Part shown: positions 33,537-40,476 of the stretch, one piece after another
Position numbering within the stretch: position 1 is the stretch's first letter
Layout of the letters: each line of letters begins with the position of its first letter
Assembly (NCBI GenBank): GCA_964446775.1
Contig: CAYURA010000003.1
Coordinates: forward strand, 1 to 42,899
DNA from: GCA-002841655 sp964446775
GTDB lineage: Bacteria > Patescibacteriota > Patescibacteriia > Patescibacteriales > UBA12465
Direction: 5' to 3'
DNA: 42,899 nucleotides
Notes under the pieces: generated by a model
What the model saw: the letters and a program-made list of their open reading frames with translations, nothing else
Database searches by the model: none
Told to the model about the DNA's origin: nothing
Translations under genes and position numbers: made by a program

Positions 33537-34802
33537 TTAGTCTACTCTATCTATTTTAGCTCCTAAGGCGCTAAGTCTTTCTTCAATTCTTTCATAACCC
33601 CTGTCTATTTGATTAATGTTATCTATTTCAGTTGTACCTTCAGCTATTAAACCAGCAATAACCAGAGCGATCCCAGCTCTTAAGTCTGGACTTATCAAGC
33701 GTTTGCCATATAATTTTTTTGGTCCTTGAACCACAATTCGGTGAGGATCACACACGGTGATATTGGCCCCCATTTGTGAGAGCATGTCAGTCCATATTAA
33801 GCGACGGTCGTAAATAGTTTCATGAATTAGAGATGTGCCTTGAGCTTGGGTCATTAAAACTACATAAGGTGATTGTAAATCAGTAGCAAAGCCTGGGTAT
33901 TCATGAGTTTTTATATTTTGAGCTGATAGAGGTTGTTTGCTGGATTTTACTTTAATCCAATCGGGTCCAAAACTAAGTTCAACTCCAATCTTTTTTAATA
34001 TTTGTATAAGCGTCATGATATGCTCTGGAACACAATTATTTATTTCAATGTTAGCATTAGCAGCAGCTGCCATAATTGCGAAAGACCCAGTTTCAATCCG
34101 ATCTGGGAGGACATTAAAGGTAGCAGCACTTATTTTATTTTGACCTTCAATAATCATAGTAGGGGTGCCTGCTCCGATTATTTTTGCTCCTTGATCATTT
34201 AAATATTTAGCTAAAGCGGTAATCTCAGGCTCCATGGCACAGTTTTTTAATGTAGTAGTACCAGGTATAAGACTAGCTGTCATCATCATGCTCTCAGTGG
34301 CAGTAACACTAATGAACGGAAAAAAATAATCAGCACCATGTAGCTTATTAGCTTTAATATGGTAGAATTTACCAGGAACTTCTTCTGTTTCAGCACCAAA
34401 GGCACGATAACCATCTAAAAATAAATCTATTGGCCTTCCGCCAGCTCCAATTACACAGCCACCTGGGTGTGGAAATTTAACTTCGCCCAAACGGGCTAAT
34501 AAAGGACCAACAAACATTATTGAGCCTCTAAATTTATTCGCCATTTTGTCATTTAAAATAGTACTATTTAAGTTAGAAGTGTCGATATTAGCCTCATTCT
34601 TATGACGATTTATTTTAGCTCCTAAATCCATTAAAAGCTCAAAAGAACGTTCCACGTCATCGATCAGTGGCAAATTTTTTATGGTTATAGTTTCAGCTGA
34701 TAATAGAGCGGCTGGAATAATTTTTAAAGCAGAATTTTTAGCGCCACTAACAGAAATATTTCCAGCCAAAGTTTCGCCTCCTTTAATAATAAATTTAGAC
34801 AT
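33537..34802 (-). CDS. murA: UDP-N-acetylglucosamine 1-carboxyvinyltransferase
   Basis: A 421-aa enzyme for the first committed step of peptidoglycan synthesis. 'FIIKGGETLAGNISVSGAKNSALKI' is the standard N-terminus (GAKNxAL). The catalytic loop Cys is in 'PHPGGCVIGAGGRPIDLF'. 'TSLIHETIYDRRLIWTDMLSQMGA' (partly shown: E(T/N)xxxxR) and 'SPDLRAGIALVIAGLIAEG' are conserved. The Cys at the loop means it would be sensitive to fosfomycin in principle. Length is the family norm (about 420). Together with uppP and mltG in the window, it implies a peptidoglycan wall. Confidence 0.97.
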   Translation of the reverse strand: MSKFIIKGGETLAGNISVSGAKNSALKIIPAALLSAETITIKNLPLIDDVERSFELLMDLGAKINRHKNEANIDTSNLNSTILNDKMANKFRGSIMFVGPLLARLGEVKFPHPGGCVIGAGGRPIDLFLDGYRAFGAETEEVPGKFYHIKANKLHGADYFFPFISVTATESMMMTASLIPGTTTLKNCAMEPEITALAKYLNDQGAKIIGAGTPTMIIEGQNKISAATFNVLPDRIETGSFAIMAAAANANIEINNCVPEHIMTLIQILKKIGVELSFGPDWIKVKSSKQPLSAQNIKTHEYPGFATDLQSPYVVLMTQAQGTSLIHETIYDRRLIWTDMLSQMGANITVCDPHRIVVQGPKKLYGKRLISPDLRAGIALVIAGLIAEGTTEIDNINQIDRGYERIEERLSALGAKIDRVD

Positions 34803-34830
34803 ATAATATTTTTTACTTATCTTATAATTA

Positions 34831-34859
34831 ATCTTAACCTATTTATTGACATTTTTCAA
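34831..34859 (-). promoter_or_regulatory. murA promoter
   Basis: On the minus strand, TTGAAA (34859-34854), 17-nt spacer, TAAGAT (34836-34831). It overlaps the divergent rplU promoter: the rplU -35 box (34846-34851) falls within its spacer. Confidence 0.5.
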
Positions 34860-34873
34860 ATATTTGTTAAGAT
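34846..34873 (+). promoter_or_regulatory. rplU promoter
   Basis: A perfect TTGACA (34846-34851), 16-nt spacer, TAAGAT (34868-34873). The leader of about 60 nt ends in AAGGAC some 14 nt before the ATG, a poorly spaced ribosome-binding site. Confidence 0.55.
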
Positions 34874-34941
34874 AGATATGTGAATCGGCGAAAGCTAGAT
34901 TTTTTCTAATAATTTTACTAATATAAGGACAATATAAATCT

Positions 34942-35256
34942 ATGTCTAAGATTGCTGTAATTGCCTCTGGAGGCAAACAATATAAAGTCAAAGAGGGTGA
35001 CACTATTAAGTTAGAGAAATTAGATATTGCCTCTGGTCAAAAGTTCAAACTTGATACTTTATTAATAGCTGAAGTCGATGGTAGCTCGGTCGAGCTTGGC
35101 ACTCCTTCTTTAGGGGAACGAGTTGAAGCTGAAGTGATTGACACGACTAAGCAGGATAAAGTAACTGTAGTGAAGTATAAGAATAAGACTCGATATAAAA
35201 AAACTACCGGACATCGTCAATTTAAAACTTCAGTTAAGGTTTTAAAAATTGCTTAA
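34942..35256 (+). CDS. rplU: 50S ribosomal protein L21
   Basis: A 104-aa ribosomal protein binding 23S rRNA. 'IASGGKQYKVKEGDTIKLEKLD' at the N-terminus (SGGKQY) and 'VTVVKYKNKTRYKKTTGHRQFKT' at the C-terminus (KxxxxxxRxxGHRQ) identify it. Length matches E. coli L21 (103 aa). In most bacteria rpmA (L27) follows in the same operon; here a terminator follows at once and L27 is not in the window. Confidence 0.97.
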   Translation: MSKIAVIASGGKQYKVKEGDTIKLEKLDIASGQKFKLDTLLIAEVDGSSVELGTPSLGERVEAEVIDTTKQDKVTVVKYKNKTRYKKTTGHRQFKTSVKVLKIA

Positions 35257-35287
35257 TATTTTTTAGTTTTTAAAGATTAAAAAAAAT

Positions 35288-35320
35288 AAATCCGTATTTT
35301 TATGAAACGGATTTTTTTTT
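35288..35320. terminator. Terminator after rplU, also usable from the minus strand
   Basis: AAATCCGT (35288-35295), 11-nt loop, ACGGATTT (35307-35314) followed by a T run on the plus strand. On the minus strand an A-tract also reads as a T run, and the hairpin overlaps the end of the small ORF 35300-35413. Confidence 0.75.
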
Positions 35321-35413
35321 GAACTGACAAAATTTTTTTAATTTTAGCCACAAGGAAACTACTCTATTTTTATAGATAGTTAAAAGTGTAATCAGAAGTA
35401 AACTCGTAAGCAT
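35300..35413 (-). CDS. Small membrane-peptide ORF downstream of recR (37 aa)
   Basis: A 37-codon ORF, ATG at 35413 to TAA at 35302-35300. It is preceded by a perfect Shine-Dalgarno AAGGAGG (35425-35419) at 5-nt spacing, which is rare in this window. The peptide starts MLTSLLLITLLTIYKNRVV, a short hydrophobic helix, and continues with a very basic tail (KLKKFCQFKKKS). It begins about 30 nt after the recR stop on the same strand, so it can ride on the dnaB-ybaB-recR transcript. Its stop lies in the loop of a terminator hairpin. The shape resembles small membrane peptides, including type I toxins, but nothing here proves that. Confidence 0.45.
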   Translation of the reverse strand: MLTSLLLITLLTIYKNRVVSLWLKLKKFCQFKKKSVS

Positions 35414-35442
35414 TCTTGCCTCCTTTTTTATTCATATTTAAA

Positions 35443-36033
35443 TTAAATTTTATTTTTATATTTTAACGCATTAGTAATTGTTAATTCATCGGCGTATTCT
35501 AGATCTGATCCTGACGGTAAACCTCTAGCTAGACGACTTAAATTCAGTTCAGGGAAAATCTTTTTTAAATAAAGGGCAGTACTTTCTCCTTCTAAGTTAA
35601 AATTTAAGGCAATTAGCAATTCTTTACTTTGACGATAATTAATAATATGTTTTAATTCTTTTATTGGCAATTTTTCAGGACCAATATTATTTATTATGTT
35701 TAGTAGTTCGCCTAAAACGAAATAATAGCCTTTAAATTGATTAGTTTGTTCAATTGATTTCAAGTCTTGAATATTTTCAACAATACATAAAATATTATTA
35801 TTTCTGTTTTTGTCCTGACAAATCTGACATATATCAGTAGAACTTAAGGATCGGCAATACTGACAATATTTAATATTATCTGTTAAGTCTTCTAGGATTT
35901 TAGCCAATGTTTTTAAATAAGTTGGATTCTGTTTAAGTAAATAAAAAACATAGCGTTCAGCAGTTTTTGGGCCGACACTAGGCCATTTAGATAAATAGGC
36001 TATCAGATCTTGGAGATATTGAGGGTAACTCAT
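35443..36033 (-). CDS. recR: Recombination mediator protein RecR
   Basis: A 196-aa protein of the RecFOR pathway that helps load RecA at gaps. 'LSKWPSVGPKTAERYVFYLL' is the N-terminal helix-hairpin-helix, 'CQYCRSLSSTDICQICQD' the four-Cys zinc finger, and 'ILCIVENIQDLKSIEQTNQFKGYYFVLG' (key: V(E/D)xxxDxxxIE) the Toprim domain. The usual LGGxLSPLDGIGP is altered to LGELLNIINNIGP. It starts 4 nt after ybaB, the classic pairing. Length is normal (about 200). Confidence 0.95.
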   Translation of the reverse strand: MSYPQYLQDLIAYLSKWPSVGPKTAERYVFYLLKQNPTYLKTLAKILEDLTDNIKYCQYCRSLSSTDICQICQDKNRNNNILCIVENIQDLKSIEQTNQFKGYYFVLGELLNIINNIGPEKLPIKELKHIINYRQSKELLIALNFNLEGESTALYLKKIFPELNLSRLARGLPSGSDLEYADELTITNALKYKNKI

Positions 36034-36037
36034 GTTT

Positions 36038-36313
36038 TTAGCTGAGACCAGGAATTCCTCCCATTTCTTGCATCTTTTTTGCCATTAGTTTTTGAGTTTT
36101 CTTGAGAGCATCGTTAAAACAGCTTGTTACAGCCTTTTCTTGATTTTCTAGATTTAGTTCTGGATTCAATTTAAGGCTAACAATTTCCATATTGCCATTT
36201 AAAGTTAGCTTAACGCCATTTCTTTCTTCGGTTATAGTTTCTTGAGCTAAGGCATTCTGCATTGTTTTTGCTTGGCTACGTAAATCCTTGAATTGCTTGA
36301 GCTTATTAAACAT
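36038..36313 (-). CDS. YbaB/EbfC nucleoid-associated protein
   Basis: A 91-aa dimeric DNA-binding protein. 'MFNKLKQFKDLRSQAKTMQNALAQE' is the long N-terminal helix and 'GVKLTLNGNMEIVSLKLNPEL' the sheet region (GxxxxxNGxxEIxxxxI). 'KKMQEMGGIPGLS' matches the C-terminal glycine-rich end. It lies between dnaB and recR. YbaB is commonly encoded next to recR (often with dnaX); here dnaB takes the upstream place. Confidence 0.92.
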   Translation of the reverse strand: MFNKLKQFKDLRSQAKTMQNALAQETITEERNGVKLTLNGNMEIVSLKLNPELNLENQEKAVTSCFNDALKKTQKLMAKKMQEMGGIPGLS

Positions 36314-36348
36314 AGATTTTAATAAATTATTTTAAATTTTTTAAATTT

Positions 36349-37725
36349 TTAATTTTGTTTACTTAAATTTTTAAAGCTGGCTGTGTTCTCATCAAAAAAG
36401 AGGTCTATTCTTCCAGTTGGCCCGTTACGGTGTTTAGCAATATGGAGCTCAGCTTTATGTCTTTCATCCATTGGTAGGTCGTTAGGATTATAGTTCCTAT
36501 CAGCTGCTTTTCGGTAAATAAACATCACGACATCAGCGTCTTGTTCAATGGATCCAGAATCTCTTAAATGAGAAAGCTTCGGAATAGCAGGACTGCTTTG
36601 TTCAACAGCTCGAGAAAGCTGAGCTAAAGCTAAGACAGGGATATTTAATTCACGAGCAATTGCTTTTAATCCCCGAGTTATTTCACCAATCTCTTGGACT
36701 CTGTTCTCACTATATTTGCCTCGGCCTTCCATTAATTGTAGATAATCAATTACTATTAACCCTAAGCCTTTTTCCATCTGTAAACGGCGACATTTAGCTC
36801 GTATTTCCATAATCGATAAAGTGCTTGAGTCATCAATATATACCGGTGCTTCAGAAAGTTCGCCCATTGCTTGACCAATTTTTGTAAAGTCGTTATCTTC
36901 TTCCCGATCAGATAAATTGCCAGTTCTCATTTTCCATAGATTAACATTAGCTTGAGCACAAATCATTCGATCAACTAGTTGTTCTTTACCCATTTCTAAA
37001 GAGAAAATTCCTACCCCTTGTTTGTTTTTTAAAGCCGACTGACGAGCAATATCTAGGGCTAATGAGGTTTTACCAACGCTTGGTCTGGCGGCTAGAATTA
37101 TTAAGTCTGATTTTTGCAAGCCAGCTAAAAGTGCATCTAGATCACCAAATCCTGTACTTAGCCCCCTTAATTTACCTCCTTTTTTGTGAAGCTCGTCAAT
37201 TCTCTCAAACGCTTCAGTTAATAAAGAGTCAATTGGTAAGAAGGCATTTTTTAAGAATTTTCGTGAAACACCAAAGATTTTTTTTTCTGTTTCATCTAAT
37301 AACTCATCAATTTCTTTATCTTCATTAAAACTAGCGTTTGTTATTTCAGCGGCGGCTTGTTGCAGCCTCCTCAAGGTAGCCTTTTTTTGAATAATGTTAG
37401 CGTACTGAGCTACGTTTCCAGCTGTTGCTACGGTGTTTGATAGTTTAGCTAAATAGGTTCGCCCTCCAATATTTGCTAGTTGTTTTTTATCCTCTAATTT
37501 ATTAGCTAGAGTTATGATATCTATTGGTTCTTGACTATTGTACAAATCTTGAATAGCCTCGTATATTTTTTGGTTAGCACTACGGTAGAAATCTTGAGGT
37601 AAGATCATGTCAACAATCTTAATAATAGCATCTTTATCAATTAAAAGAGAGCCTAAAAGAGATTCTTCAGCTTCAAGGCTGTGAGGGGGTATTTTTTCTA
37701 GAAATTTTTGATCTGTTTCAGGCAT
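36349..37725 (-). CDS. dnaB: Replicative DNA helicase DnaB
   Basis: A 458-aa hexameric helicase. The N-terminal domain begins 'KIPPHSLEAEESLLGSLLID', typical of DnaB. The P-loop is 'LAARPSVGKTSLALDIARQ' near residue 215; 'GIFSLEMGKEQLVDRM' and the Walker B 'GLIVIDYLQLMEGRG' follow. The arginine-finger region 'HLRDSGSIEQDADVVMFIYR' is intact, and no intein interrupts the gene. A -10-like element (GATAAT, 9 nt before the ATG) is the closest promoter signal. Confidence 0.97.
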   Translation of the reverse strand: MPETDQKFLEKIPPHSLEAEESLLGSLLIDKDAIIKIVDMILPQDFYRSANQKIYEAIQDLYNSQEPIDIITLANKLEDKKQLANIGGRTYLAKLSNTVATAGNVAQYANIIQKKATLRRLQQAAAEITNASFNEDKEIDELLDETEKKIFGVSRKFLKNAFLPIDSLLTEAFERIDELHKKGGKLRGLSTGFGDLDALLAGLQKSDLIILAARPSVGKTSLALDIARQSALKNKQGVGIFSLEMGKEQLVDRMICAQANVNLWKMRTGNLSDREEDNDFTKIGQAMGELSEAPVYIDDSSTLSIMEIRAKCRRLQMEKGLGLIVIDYLQLMEGRGKYSENRVQEIGEITRGLKAIARELNIPVLALAQLSRAVEQSSPAIPKLSHLRDSGSIEQDADVVMFIYRKAADRNYNPNDLPMDERHKAELHIAKHRNGPTGRIDLFFDENTASFKNLSKQN

Positions 37726-37951
37726 ATATTCATTATTATCAGACTTAGCTATTTAGATTTATAGCTTAACCCAAAAAAACATATTATTCAAGTTTAGTTT
37801 TTCACTTATTGTCCAGGTTTTATGCCCTGTCAACTTATTAATCATTGGATAATTATGTAATTAAACAGCCCCCTTCATATTGACAAAATGTTAAATATTA
37901 CCTAATTTATAATTAAGTCGATAAAATATTAAATTAATGAAGGAGGCAAAC

Positions 37952-38359
37952 ATGGAAGAAATGGATGATGCGATTCGTTCTTTTTTAAAAGTAATTGGGC
38001 TGGGTCGGGTAAAATTATCAAGGATAGATCCTAATTTTGACTATCTTGAAGATAGTGATATCCATCAGGGGTATCTTAACAAACAGCAAAAGATAATATA
38101 TTTGCTTTCCATTTTTTGTGAAGAAAAAAGAAATTATTATCAGGATATGGCTGATAGTGAGCCAACCTGGTATTATAATAAAGTCACCTACTGGGCAGAA
38201 AAGAGATTTGTTTGTGATTCTCTTCTATCACATATATTAAGGCGACAATATGATATCTCATATAATTACGGTCTAAAGGTAGTCGATGATTATTTGTTGG
38301 TATCTTATGAATATGAGGCAGTCAATGAGGGAGAATATATTTCAGTATTCCTTAATTAA
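37952..38359 (+). CDS. Hypothetical protein with strong ribosome-binding site (135 aa)
   Basis: A 135-aa soluble, mostly helical protein. The start is fixed at ATG 37952 by AAGGAGG (37940-37946); the in-frame ATG at 37937 lies before that site and is rejected. The sequence has no recognised motif: 'MEEMDDAIRSFLKVIGLGRVKL', a central aromatic-rich helix pair ('KRNYYQDMADSEPTWYYNKVTYWAEKRF', key WYY and YW) and an acidic C-terminus. It is rich in Tyr and Asp/Glu. TTGACA (37880-37885) upstream and a terminator at 38384-38415 make it a separate unit. I do not recognise the family. Confidence 0.75.
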   Translation: MEEMDDAIRSFLKVIGLGRVKLSRIDPNFDYLEDSDIHQGYLNKQQKIIYLLSIFCEEKRNYYQDMADSEPTWYYNKVTYWAEKRFVCDSLLSHILRRQYDISYNYGLKVVDDYLLVSYEYEAVNEGEYISVFLN

Positions 38360-38383
38360 ATCTCTCTAAAAAGATTTAATAAT

Positions 38384-38415
38384 AAAGACCTTTAATATAA
38401 ATTAGAGGTTTTTTT
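38384..38415 (+). terminator. Terminator of the hypothetical gene
   Basis: AAAGACCTTTAA (38384-38395), loop TATAAA, TTAGAGGTTTTT (38402-38413): a 12-bp stem with two G-U pairs, running into a T tract. Confidence 0.7.
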
Positions 38416-38420
38416 AATTT

Positions 38421-38447
38421 AAAAAACCCGCTTTTATATTGCGGATA
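38421..38447 (-). terminator. Terminator of tRNA-Thr
   Basis: On the minus strand, CCGC (38444-38441), 9-nt loop, GCGG (38431-38428), then G and a run of T down to 38421. It is about 40 nt past the 3' end of the tRNA. Confidence 0.5.
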
Positions 38448-38487
38448 TTTTTATACTTTAATCCTTTAAATTTTTTGATATTATTTA

Positions 38488-38564
38488 TGGAGCCACCTGT
38501 CGGGTTCGAACCGACGACCTGCTGTTTACAAAACAGCTGCTCTAGCCAGCTGAGCTAAGGTGGC
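38488..38564 (-). tRNA. tRNA-Thr(UGU)
   Basis: On the minus strand the gene begins GCCACCTTAGCTCAGCTGG and ends with the acceptor strand AGGTGGC, discriminator T and an encoded CCA (38490-38488). The acceptor pairs over 7 bp, and the T arm contains GGTTCGAACC. The anticodon stem GCTGT/ACAGC encloses loop TTTGTAA, giving anticodon TGT (reads ACA). Length is 77 nt including CCA. Confidence 0.95.
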
Positions 38565-38573
38565 GATAGCTAG

Positions 38574-38602
38574 AGTTTATATTACTTTTATATTTTTGAC
38601 AA
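38574..38602 (-). promoter_or_regulatory. Promoter of tRNA-Thr
   Basis: On the minus strand, TTGTCA (38602-38597), 17-nt spacer, TAAACT (38579-38574), about 9 nt before the mature 5' end. Confidence 0.5.
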
Positions 38603-38708
38603 GGGTTTAATCAATAGGGTATAAAAGGCAAGTGGGCAATTCACATTCAATTAATAATTTTAGACTAAATTTTTATTACTAATAATTACTATAAAATAAT
38701 TTAGAAAT

Positions 38709-38737
38709 TTGTTAGAAAATATTTATTGATGTATATT
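38709..38737 (+). promoter_or_regulatory. Promoter of the PHP-domain gene, probably leaderless
   Basis: TTGTTA (38709-38714), 17-nt spacer, TATATT (38732-38737), with only 6 nt to the ATG at 38744. The predicted transcription start coincides with the start codon. Confidence 0.55.
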
Positions 38738-38743
38738 TAAGAT

Positions 38744-39631
38744 ATGAAAATAGATCTACAACTACACTCACTATACTCTGATGGTTATAATTCTCCTCAG
38801 CAATTAGCAAGAATGTTGAAGGTAAATAATATTAAAGTTGCTTCTCTTACTGATCATAATACTATTGCTGGACAAAAAGAGTTTGCTGAGGCTTGTAAAA
38901 AGTATAATATTAAATCTATCCCCGGCTTAGAATTATATGTACGATATAAAAGTCGGACTTTTAATTTGCTTTGGTATAATTATCAGATGGATTCTTTAGA
39001 ATTGCAGAAAATGTTGGAATCAACTTGGAAGCGACGGCGATTAATGGCGCAAAAAGTGGATAGCCGCTTACAGCGTTTAGGTATACGTTTTAACTTAGGC
39101 AAATTTATCGATAATCACCCCTATTACCTACCAGTTAATCACTGGTTAGATGAATTAAAAAAATCAAGATATAACCGTAGTATTTTTAGAAAAATAGATT
39201 CCAACAAGGAAATCTTAGATGACAATCTTATTAGAATCTTGTTCTATCCGAAAAAAGGAGTTAACTTGCAAGAAGCAAGGGTTAGCTTGACTAGAGTACT
39301 AAATTTGCGTAAAAAAGTTGGTGGTCAGCTTATTATGTGTCATCCTGGATTGAATAATAAGTTAAAGAATAATTTATTAATGCACTTATTTGATGCTGGG
39401 CTTGATGGCGCTGAACTACTATCACCACATCATTCAATTAGTACCGTTATTTATATAACTCGTGAAATTAAAAAAAGAAATCTTATTGCCACTGCTGGCT
39501 CTGATTTTCATAAGGCAGCGCCTGAAGATTTTAATCCACGTTATGCTTGGCAATGGTGTAATTTTGAAAGTAGAGACCTTTATCAGATCCATAAAATTAT
39601 TGGTGGCAGACCTAATAAAAGCTCATCTTAA
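38744..39631 (+). CDS. PHP-domain metal-dependent phosphoesterase
   Basis: A 295-aa protein of the polymerase-and-histidinol-phosphatase (PHP) fold. Motif I reads 'KIDLQLHSLYSDGYNSP': the first His of the usual HxH is Gln here. Motif II 'ASLTDHNTIAG', a Glu in 'IPGLELYV', a His in 'IMCHPGL' and the final 'GSDFHK' are retained. Family members act as nucleoside-phosphate or 3'-5' nucleotide phosphatases (YciV/RNase AM type). The middle region (residues 75-190) is longer and more basic than in minimal PHP proteins. It stands alone between two tRNA genes. Confidence 0.87.
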   Translation: MKIDLQLHSLYSDGYNSPQQLARMLKVNNIKVASLTDHNTIAGQKEFAEACKKYNIKSIPGLELYVRYKSRTFNLLWYNYQMDSLELQKMLESTWKRRRLMAQKVDSRLQRLGIRFNLGKFIDNHPYYLPVNHWLDELKKSRYNRSIFRKIDSNKEILDDNLIRILFYPKKGVNLQEARVSLTRVLNLRKKVGGQLIMCHPGLNNKLKNNLLMHLFDAGLDGAELLSPHHSISTVIYITREIKKRNLIATAGSDFHKAAPEDFNPRYAWQWCNFESRDLYQIHKIIGGRPNKSSS

Positions 39632-39635
39632 ATTC

Positions 39636-39661
39636 AAAACAGGTTATGAAAACCTGTTTTT
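39636..39661. terminator. Bidirectional terminator PHP gene/tRNA-Lys
   Basis: AAAACAGGTT (39636-39645), loop ATGAA, AACCTGTTTT (39651-39660) then T. It is a perfect 10-bp stem serving the PHP gene on the plus strand and tRNA-Lys on the minus strand. Confidence 0.85.
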
Positions 39662-39662
39662 G

Positions 39663-39735
39663 TGCGCCCAGCAGGGCTCGAACCTGCGACCTTATCCTTA
39701 AAAGGGATCTGCTCTACCAACTGAGCTATAGGCGC
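39663..39735 (-). tRNA. tRNA-Lys(UUU)
   Basis: On the minus strand the gene begins GCGCCTATAGCTCAGTTGG and ends CTGGGCGCA. The anticodon loop CTTTTAA gives anticodon TTT (reads AAA/AAG). The T arm GCAGGTTCGAGCCCTGC is perfect. It is 73 nt ending at the discriminator A; the next bases are CAA, so the CCA end is not encoded, unlike in the nearby tRNA-Thr. Confidence 0.93.
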
Positions 39736-39806
39736 TAATAATTATTAAAAATTATAAAACTAATTAATAGTTAGATGTTAGCAAATTAATTTTTTTTTGA
39801 CAAGAG

Positions 39807-39830
39807 TCGTTTTAATATTCGTTTTAATAC
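39807..39830 (+). repeat. Tandem 12-bp repeat upstream of the ECF sigma gene
   Basis: TCGTTTTAATAT (39807-39818) is followed directly by TCGTTTTAATAC (39819-39830). The shared core CGTTTTA occurs again at 39865-39871, next to the -10 box. It lies in the 150-bp spacer between tRNA-Lys and the sigma gene and could be an operator. Confidence 0.6.
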
Positions 39831-39871
39831 CTAGTAAGTATTTGTTACCTTCTTATATTTAATACGTTTTA

Positions 39872-39877
39872 TATAAT
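39872..39877 (+). promoter_or_regulatory. -10 box of the ECF sigma gene
   Basis: A perfect TATAAT ends 8 nt before the ATG at 39886, with a weak TTCTTA (39850-39855) 16 nt upstream. The mRNA would be leaderless or nearly so. Confidence 0.5.
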
Positions 39878-39885
39878 ATAAAGAT

Positions 39886-40476
39886 ATGGCCACAATCACA
39901 AATGAGCCAAAAGAAACTGAATATTTAGCGGCCGCTAAATCAGGAAATGCTGATGCTTTTGCTAGGCTTTATGATACTTATATTAAACAAATTTACAATT
40001 TTATTTTCTATAAAACGATGCATCAACAAATAGCGGAGGATATTTGTGCCGATGTTTTCCTAAAAGCTTGGAAGAATTTAGACCAATTTAAAAGTGGCAG
40101 CTTCCAGGCTTGGCTCTATTCTATTGCTAGAAATGCGGTTATTGATCATTATCGAAGTTCTAAAGAAATAAAGAATATTGAAGACTGTTGGGATTTGAGT
40201 GCTGATGAGGATCTATTAACTAAGACTGATGAGTTAATTCAAATAGAAAGAATAAAAGAAATCATTAGCTCTTTAAAACTGCTTGATCGGGAAATATTAA
40301 CTATGCGATTTTGGCAAGAGCTATCATTTGCCGAGATAGCTGAATATTTAGGTAAAGAAGAGGGGGCTATAAAAATGGCTTGTATGCGAGCTATTAAAAA
40401 ATTAAAGAATAAGATACCTGTAAAATCATTATTGTTTTTATTAGGTTTGATAAACATATGGAAAGTAATCAAATGA
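39886..40476 (+). CDS. ECF-type RNA polymerase sigma factor
   Basis: A 196-aa sigma-70 family factor of the extracytoplasmic-function class. Region 2 is 'FARLYDTYIKQIYNFIFYKT' through 'FQAWLYSIARNAVIDHYRS' (binds the -10). Region 4 is 'LLDREILTMRFWQELSFAEIAEYLGKEEGAIKMACMRAIKKLK' (key helix-turn-helix LSFAEIAEYLGxxExxIK). No region 3 or 1.1 is present. The extra C-terminal 25 residues are hydrophobic ('SLLFLLGLINIW'). The stop TGA overlaps the following gene, the usual arrangement for a sigma factor and its membrane regulator. Confidence 0.95.
   Translation: MATITNEPKETEYLAAAKSGNADAFARLYDTYIKQIYNFIFYKTMHQQIAEDICADVFLKAWKNLDQFKSGSFQAWLYSIARNAVIDHYRSSKEIKNIEDCWDLSADEDLLTKTDELIQIERIKEIISSLKLLDREILTMRFWQELSFAEIAEYLGKEEGAIKMACMRAIKKLKNKIPVKSLLFLLGLINIWKVIK

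Noticed and set aside
37908..37913. TATAAT as the -10 box partnered with TTGACA at 37880-37885
   Set aside because: The spacing is 22 nt, too long for a standard promoter. TAATTT at 37903 fits 17 nt but is weak, so I did not list a promoter with confidence.
39462..39701. Open frame of 79 codons on the plus strand ending in text like QQGSNLRP
   Set aside because: It overlaps the PHP gene and runs into the complement of tRNA-Lys; this ending is a well-known artefact of translating tRNA genes.
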